Shown here piece after piece: positions 30,987 through 34,428 of a stretch of 34,428 bases of DNA (position 1 is the stretch's first letter; every line of letters starts with the position of its first letter). Source of the DNA: JBAXHO01 sp037138855 (GTDB lineage Bacteria; Patescibacteriota; Dojkabacteria; B142; OLB20); contig JBAXHO010000015.1 of NCBI GenBank assembly GCA_037138855.1, positions 1 to 34,428 on the forward strand. The letters run 5' to 3'. A program made the position numbers and the translations under genes. The notes under the pieces were generated by a model, which saw only the letters and a program-made list of their open reading frames with translations, searched no databases and was not told the DNA's origin.

Positions 30987-31052
30987 AAATTGCAATTAGA
31001 AAGGGAATATTCATAATCTTAATTTGCTATTTACAGAGTAATCTCTTTTTTT

Positions 31053-32096
31053 ATGAATGCTCAGGAATATTTAAAAACTGAATTAGAAACTGCTGGAAAA
31101 TATCAACTAAATGAGGAAGACAAAAAATATCTTGCCAAATTTGGGATTAAAGAATTTATTTATAAGTCATTAACCCGCAAAAAATTTCGACGTTTAAAGG
31201 TAACACCTGAAACAGAGCAAAGAGTGAGAACGGAAATTGATATGGCAGTTGATAATACCGAGCCTTTACAGGTAGTTTTTGTCATGGGTGCCTATAAACT
31301 CTGGAGTTTAACAAGTTTTCCTTATCCTGACTGGGCGGAATTTTTTGCTATAGCTCATTATTTGAAATATCTTGCTCCAATTGCAGCTGCTTATGCTCCG
31401 GGAGTAAAACCAATTTATTACCAGCATACATTGTTGATGGAATTACATGATAACCTAACAACATCCGAAATAAACTGTTATATCAATAATTTTCAAAAAC
31501 TACTTGATAAATTTAATAGGTTTTCCCAACCTAATTTACTATTACAAACTATCAAAGACTCTGATATTTATCCTAGAGAAAGATATTTTCAATCTTTGCA
31601 AAAACATTATGCTGATGCTGAAAAAAACTATAAATATTTATCAATTGAAAAACAAAATAGGCTAAAAGAACATGGTCGTATCAATATCAAATGGCTGGGA
31701 AAAGAAGACTGGACAGAACTTACGTCTGGAGAGAAAGAAGGGAAATTAACTCAAGGTGCGATTTATGAGCTTGCTGCAATGAATTATTTACCTTTAGTAA
31801 ACAAACAAATTAAAGGAAAAGGTAAAATTTTGGTTTTTAGCAAACAATTTCCGGAATTTTTAGTTATTGGAAGCTGTGTAACTTCCATTACCAAATTCTG
31901 GGTAGGTAAAGGAATTCTAGAGTGGGACATGAATAAAAAACAATTTTATCCCAGGATACTTTCACCCAATCAGCTACATTCGATTGATCGAACTAGGATC
32001 AACAGCGAATTTGTGAATTTAATCAATTTGCAAAATTTTGAGCAAATTGACTTATATAATGGCAGGCTTAAGTTTCAAAAATACTTAAAAGTTTAA
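31053..32096 (+). CDS. Conserved-looking protein of unknown function, faintly Dit1/PvcA-like
   Basis: The protein has 347 residues and is soluble, with no signal peptide or membrane helix. A central segment (about 85-140) reads KLWSLTSFPYPDWAEFFAIA, then LAPIAAAYAPGVKPIYYQH, then MELHDNLTTSEINCYINNF. The spacing PD-x-x-E, Y-x-PG and D...Y resembles the start of the pyoverdine/dityrosine (PvcA/Dit1) isonitrile synthase family, which acts on Tyr or Trp. The similarity is by eye and weak, and the family call is not secure. No partner oxygenase (PvcB-like) is nearby. It lies between tRNA-Cys and convergent tgt. Confidence 0.6.
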   Translation: MNAQEYLKTELETAGKYQLNEEDKKYLAKFGIKEFIYKSLTRKKFRRLKVTPETEQRVRTEIDMAVDNTEPLQVVFVMGAYKLWSLTSFPYPDWAEFFAIAHYLKYLAPIAAAYAPGVKPIYYQHTLLMELHDNLTTSEINCYINNFQKLLDKFNRFSQPNLLLQTIKDSDIYPRERYFQSLQKHYADAEKNYKYLSIEKQNRLKEHGRINIKWLGKEDWTELTSGEKEGKLTQGAIYELAAMNYLPLVNKQIKGKGKILVFSKQFPEFLVIGSCVTSITKFWVGKGILEWDMNKKQFYPRILSPNQLHSIDRTRINSEFVNLINLQNFEQIDLYNGRLKFQKYLKV

Positions 32097-32112
32097 ATCA
32101 CAGGTAGCTAAA

Positions 32113-33264
32113 TTAGTAATTCATTTTTCTAATCTTCTCCATCGTTTTCATGTAATACGTCAAATTGTGAATCGTAGCGAGGCGAAATCCTACGCTGCTT
32201 TTGATTTTAATCAGATAACGTAAGTACTTTCTGGAAGTGGTTCGGCATGTTTCGCACTGACAATGAGGATCGACAGGTAAATCATCATCTTTGTAGCGTA
32301 ATGATCTGATGTGTAAGACATCATAAGATTTGTAGGACTCATCCCCTGCTCCACTGCTCACAAATAAATAGCCGTGCCTGGCGTTGCGACTGGGGATGAC
32401 TGTGTCAAAAAGATCCCAGCCGGTTTTTGTCGCATAAATTAAATCATCAGGGCTTCCAAGTCCCATGGCATAACGGATTTTGTCTTTTGGTAAAAGGCTG
32501 GCGACAAAAGACACGAGATCTTCATGGAAACCTTGTGGTGCTTTATAATTCCAATGCAGCTTATGATGTAGTGGTAAGCCACCAAAGCAATACAGATCAA
32601 AACCGATCTCAATTAACTCTTTGGCACTTTGTTCCCGGTATTGAAAATTATTCGCTCCCTGGACAATTGCTCCGAGTAAAGGTCGTTTCAGTTGGGGATT
32701 ATTGAAATCATTTTCCGTGAGATTGTTTAATTTCAGAAAAAAGTCTTTTGAGCGTTTCGCCCAACGTGTATTTCTGGCAACTGATTCTTTGATGTGTGAT
32801 AAAGATGAGTCTTCATTAATCGGAATATCTAAAACCAAGCGAATATCTGACTTGAGATTATGCTGAATTACTTGGGAAATTTCCGGAGTGAGAAAATTAT
32901 ATTGACCATTGGTGTAATCGCGAAAACTACAGCCAGCTTCAGTAATATGATTATCTTTATTATCACTGCGATAAATTAACGAGAAAACTTGAAATCCGCC
33001 ACTATCAGTTAGAACCGGACGATCCCAGCCAGTAAACTGATGAAAGCCGCCATTCTTCTCGATGTTCTGACTGCCAGCTTTTTGTTCTAAATGAAGTGCA
33101 GTAGTAACTATTTCTCTCACTCCAGTCGCTTTGAGGTCATTCCAGCTCAAATTTTGGACAGTGCCATAGGTAGCATCCGGCATAAATGTGGGAAAGATAA
33201 TTTCACCGTGTGACGTCGCAATTGTTCCTTGTCTTAAAGGTTTTTCGCTCTGGAAAGTAATCAT
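32113..33264 (-). CDS. tgt: tRNA-guanine transglycosylase
   Basis: The protein has 383 residues of the queuine tRNA-ribosyltransferase family. Motifs seen are LTDSGGFQVFSL (active-site Asp), GAIVQGANNFQYREQSAKEL, CFGGLPLHHK, YAMGLGSPDDLIYA, FDTVIPSRNARHGYLF with the nucleophile Asp, and the zinc site CQCETC with a distant His in ATIHNLTYYM. Bacterial Tgt inserts preQ1 at position 34 of GUN-anticodon tRNAs. GGLP in place of GGLA and a long loop in PLHHKLHWNYKAPQGFHED are departures from the common form. No other queuosine gene is in the window, so preQ1 or queuine may come from elsewhere. Confidence 0.95.
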   Translation of the reverse strand: MITFQSEKPLRQGTIATSHGEIIFPTFMPDATYGTVQNLSWNDLKATGVREIVTTALHLEQKAGSQNIEKNGGFHQFTGWDRPVLTDSGGFQVFSLIYRSDNKDNHITEAGCSFRDYTNGQYNFLTPEISQVIQHNLKSDIRLVLDIPINEDSSLSHIKESVARNTRWAKRSKDFFLKLNNLTENDFNNPQLKRPLLGAIVQGANNFQYREQSAKELIEIGFDLYCFGGLPLHHKLHWNYKAPQGFHEDLVSFVASLLPKDKIRYAMGLGSPDDLIYATKTGWDLFDTVIPSRNARHGYLFVSSGAGDESYKSYDVLHIRSLRYKDDDLPVDPHCQCETCRTTSRKYLRYLIKIKSSVGFRLATIHNLTYYMKTMEKIRKMNY

Positions 33265-33400
33265 TTAGTATTTTTGAAAAATTCTTTTAATGATATCATA
33301 AAAATGTTTAGAATTTTGGTTTTCTAATTATAAATTTTTTGACATTGCCTGTTGGAAATTATCTAAAATTCGATAATATTATTATTTATTAATTCGATTA

Positions 33401-33925
33401 ATGACAACAAGAAAACTAATAAAAACATTATTAAGCATTGGAGTAAGCATTTATGCAATATTTTTTGCTCTCCTGATAATTTTGCAAAGACATTCTAAAT
33501 ACTTATTACTATTCTTTGGTTTTGGTTTTCTTGGTTATTTGAGTATTATTTTAATTGGTAACTTTTTTTATTTTCACTGTGGCAAGATACTCTTTTCTTA
33601 TAAATCAGCGCTGCCAGAAATTTCTTTCAATAATTCCGGATTTAAAGAAATCGGTATATATGTTAGAGCTAGGATAACTGTAAAAAATAGCTTACTGGTT
33701 TTAGATCGGATAATTTTTGAAAATCAGGACATCCATTTAGAAAAAAATATTTCCAACCAAGTCAAAACCAATCCTGGTATGGCGAGATTGGGACTGCGCA
33801 CTTGGCAGACTTATGATATTTTGTCAAATCAACTTCCTCAGGGAAATATCCGATTGAGAACAAATTTACCAGAATTACCAGATAATATTAAAATATCTTC
33901 AATAACAGTAAGAGGTTACAATTGA
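33401..33925 (+). CDS. Small membrane protein of unknown function
   Basis: The protein has 174 residues. Two hydrophobic helices (about 9-27 and 34-57) precede an ~110-residue soluble part with strands such as EIGIYVRARITVKNSLLVLD and a Leu/Pro-rich end (TNLPELPDNIKISSITVRGY). No family is recognised. It starts with ATG after AT-rich sequence and converges on the MazG-like gene, 22 bases away. Confidence 0.65.
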   Translation: MTTRKLIKTLLSIGVSIYAIFFALLIILQRHSKYLLLFFGFGFLGYLSIILIGNFFYFHCGKILFSYKSALPEISFNNSGFKEIGIYVRARITVKNSLLVLDRIIFENQDIHLEKNISNQVKTNPGMARLGLRTWQTYDILSNQLPQGNIRLRTNLPELPDNIKISSITVRGYN

Positions 33926-33947
33926 TCAGAATTACACTTTTAGAATT

Positions 33948-34250
33948 TTATGCTTTACAAACTTTCTGATAAGAATTTTCAATTGATTCCTCAACATCGT
34001 TCTCTAAGTTATAATATTTCATCACCTGTATTGCACAGCGCATCACATCCTGAATTTCTTTGGCCATTTTTGCTTTATCAGGTAAACCATGTTTTTCTTT
34101 TTTTACTCCTGAATTTTCAAAGTGATTTACCTGTTCTGCCAGTTCCCCAGTCTCTTCGGCTAGACGGGTGATAATTTGAAAGGGATTGCTATTGCCGAAG
34201 CGTTGATTGAGAATATCGACGATGTGGGTTAGTTTGCTGTAGGTATCCAT
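33948..34250 (-). CDS. MazG-like nucleotide pyrophosphohydrolase
   Basis: From ATG 34250 (MDTYSKLTHIVDIL) the protein has 100 residues, typical of single-domain MazG-like enzymes. The metal-binding motif RLAEETGELAEQV (EExxE) and the second motif AKEIQDVMRCAIQV (ExxD) are both present. Such enzymes hydrolyse nucleoside triphosphates to monophosphate plus pyrophosphate, as housecleaning of the pool. A longer frame reaches 34334 but its added residues translate the repeat-containing intergenic region and look non-native. Sits at the right edge of the window. Confidence 0.85.
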   Translation of the reverse strand: MDTYSKLTHIVDILNQRFGNSNPFQIITRLAEETGELAEQVNHFENSGVKKEKHGLPDKAKMAKEIQDVMRCAIQVMKYYNLENDVEESIENSYQKVCKA

Positions 34251-34266
34251 GTTGAAGAAGGATAAA

Positions 34267-34361
34267 GTATTATGTATCAAGTATAAGGAAAAGGGGAGAA
34301 AAAGGAAAGGAGCGGAGGGGATGCAGATCTGCATCTCCTGCTATTAAGTAGCAAGTAAAAT
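34267..34361 (+). repeat. Heptamer units and a GGG-flanked palindrome upstream of the MazG-like gene
   Basis: Heptamers GTATTAT, GTATCAA, GTATAAG at 34267-34287 and GTAGCAA, GTAAAAT at 34348-34361; the last two units also occur at 10401-10449. Between them, 34316-34339 is an imperfect palindrome centred on AGATCT with GGGG on its left and CTCC on its right. From 34362 to the window end I see nothing further. Confidence 0.65.
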
Positions 34362-34428
34362 AAGATTTAAAAGTATCCCGACTTTATCAAAAATAAACAC
34401 AAAGCTGAAAACGTGTGCTAATAGGCAC

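Noticed and set aside
32427..32705. 92-residue plus-strand frame inside tgt
   Set aside because: It is the complement of conserved Tgt sequence and has no independent support.
1..34428. UGA recoding to glycine as in some CPR lineages
   Set aside because: TGA ends several genes at expected family lengths (rhuM, mscS, the membrane gene at 13463) and RF2 with SPF is present.

Overview
The window is an AT-rich (roughly one third G+C by eye), densely packed bacterial segment, most likely from a Candidate Phyla Radiation (Patescibacteria) genome. I infer this from the mix of small core genes with an FtsE carrying a long C-terminal extension, a TrmB-type regulator, an MscS channel, a VanW-like protein, a very large alpha-2-macroglobulin-like protein, the almost complete absence of Shine-Dalgarno sequences and the presence of several -10 boxes placed 5-7 bases before the start codon. 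UGA is used as a stop codon and a UGA-reading release factor (prfB) is present, so the code is the standard bacterial one. No lineage marker such as 16S rRNA is present, so the assignment stays tentative.

Left region, 1-6171 (accessory). This is a patchwork of toxin/defence-type genes: the 3' end of a probable KilA-N gene, two decayed copies of a gene resembling the DCD domain, an antitoxin-like small gene overlapping a PIN-domain gene, a DUF1016/YhcG-type nuclease, a RhuM-Fic fusion, a SpoU-type methyltransferase, an orphan with CxxCxxC and a second RhuM gene. A 32-base direct repeat, identical in two copies and shortened in a third, brackets the nuclease and RhuM-Fic genes like cassette boundaries. 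Both RhuM paralogues hold a perfect 10-bp stem with a 5-base loop at the same codons, with different but compensating bases; the nuclease gene holds a comparable hairpin.

6185-10404 (cell division and wall). ftsE, ftsX and a coiled-coil M23 peptidase form a head-to-tail operon with almost no spacing: the FtsEX-hydrolase module of septal wall cleavage. The M23 domain halves are in swapped order, and FtsE ends in a helical domain resembling the RNA polymerase alpha C-terminal domain. A LysM protein is divergent from them.

10405-18212 (core). prfB, a small serine hydrolase, rpsT, a membrane protein overlapping an AI-2E family transporter, uvrB, a VanW-like protein and a degenerate receiver-like protein. 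Heptamer-periodic repeats lie next to, and sometimes provide, stop codons here and elsewhere.

18344-27875 (envelope). An LCP-family protein is divergent from an ECF-type sigma factor whose stop overlaps the start of a 1789-residue, cysteine-free alpha-2-macroglobulin-like membrane protein. That arrangement suggests a trans-envelope sigma/anti-sigma signalling pair. A lipoprotein cyclophilin and an MscS channel follow, with perfect palindromes between the convergent genes.

27888-34428. A type I phosphodiesterase-like protein, a TrmB-type regulator with a palindromic promoter and a downstream EamA transporter, a tRNA-Cys gene with an unusual C33, a protein of unknown function with a faint resemblance to isonitrile synthases, tgt, a two-helix membrane protein and a MazG-like pyrophosphohydrolase.
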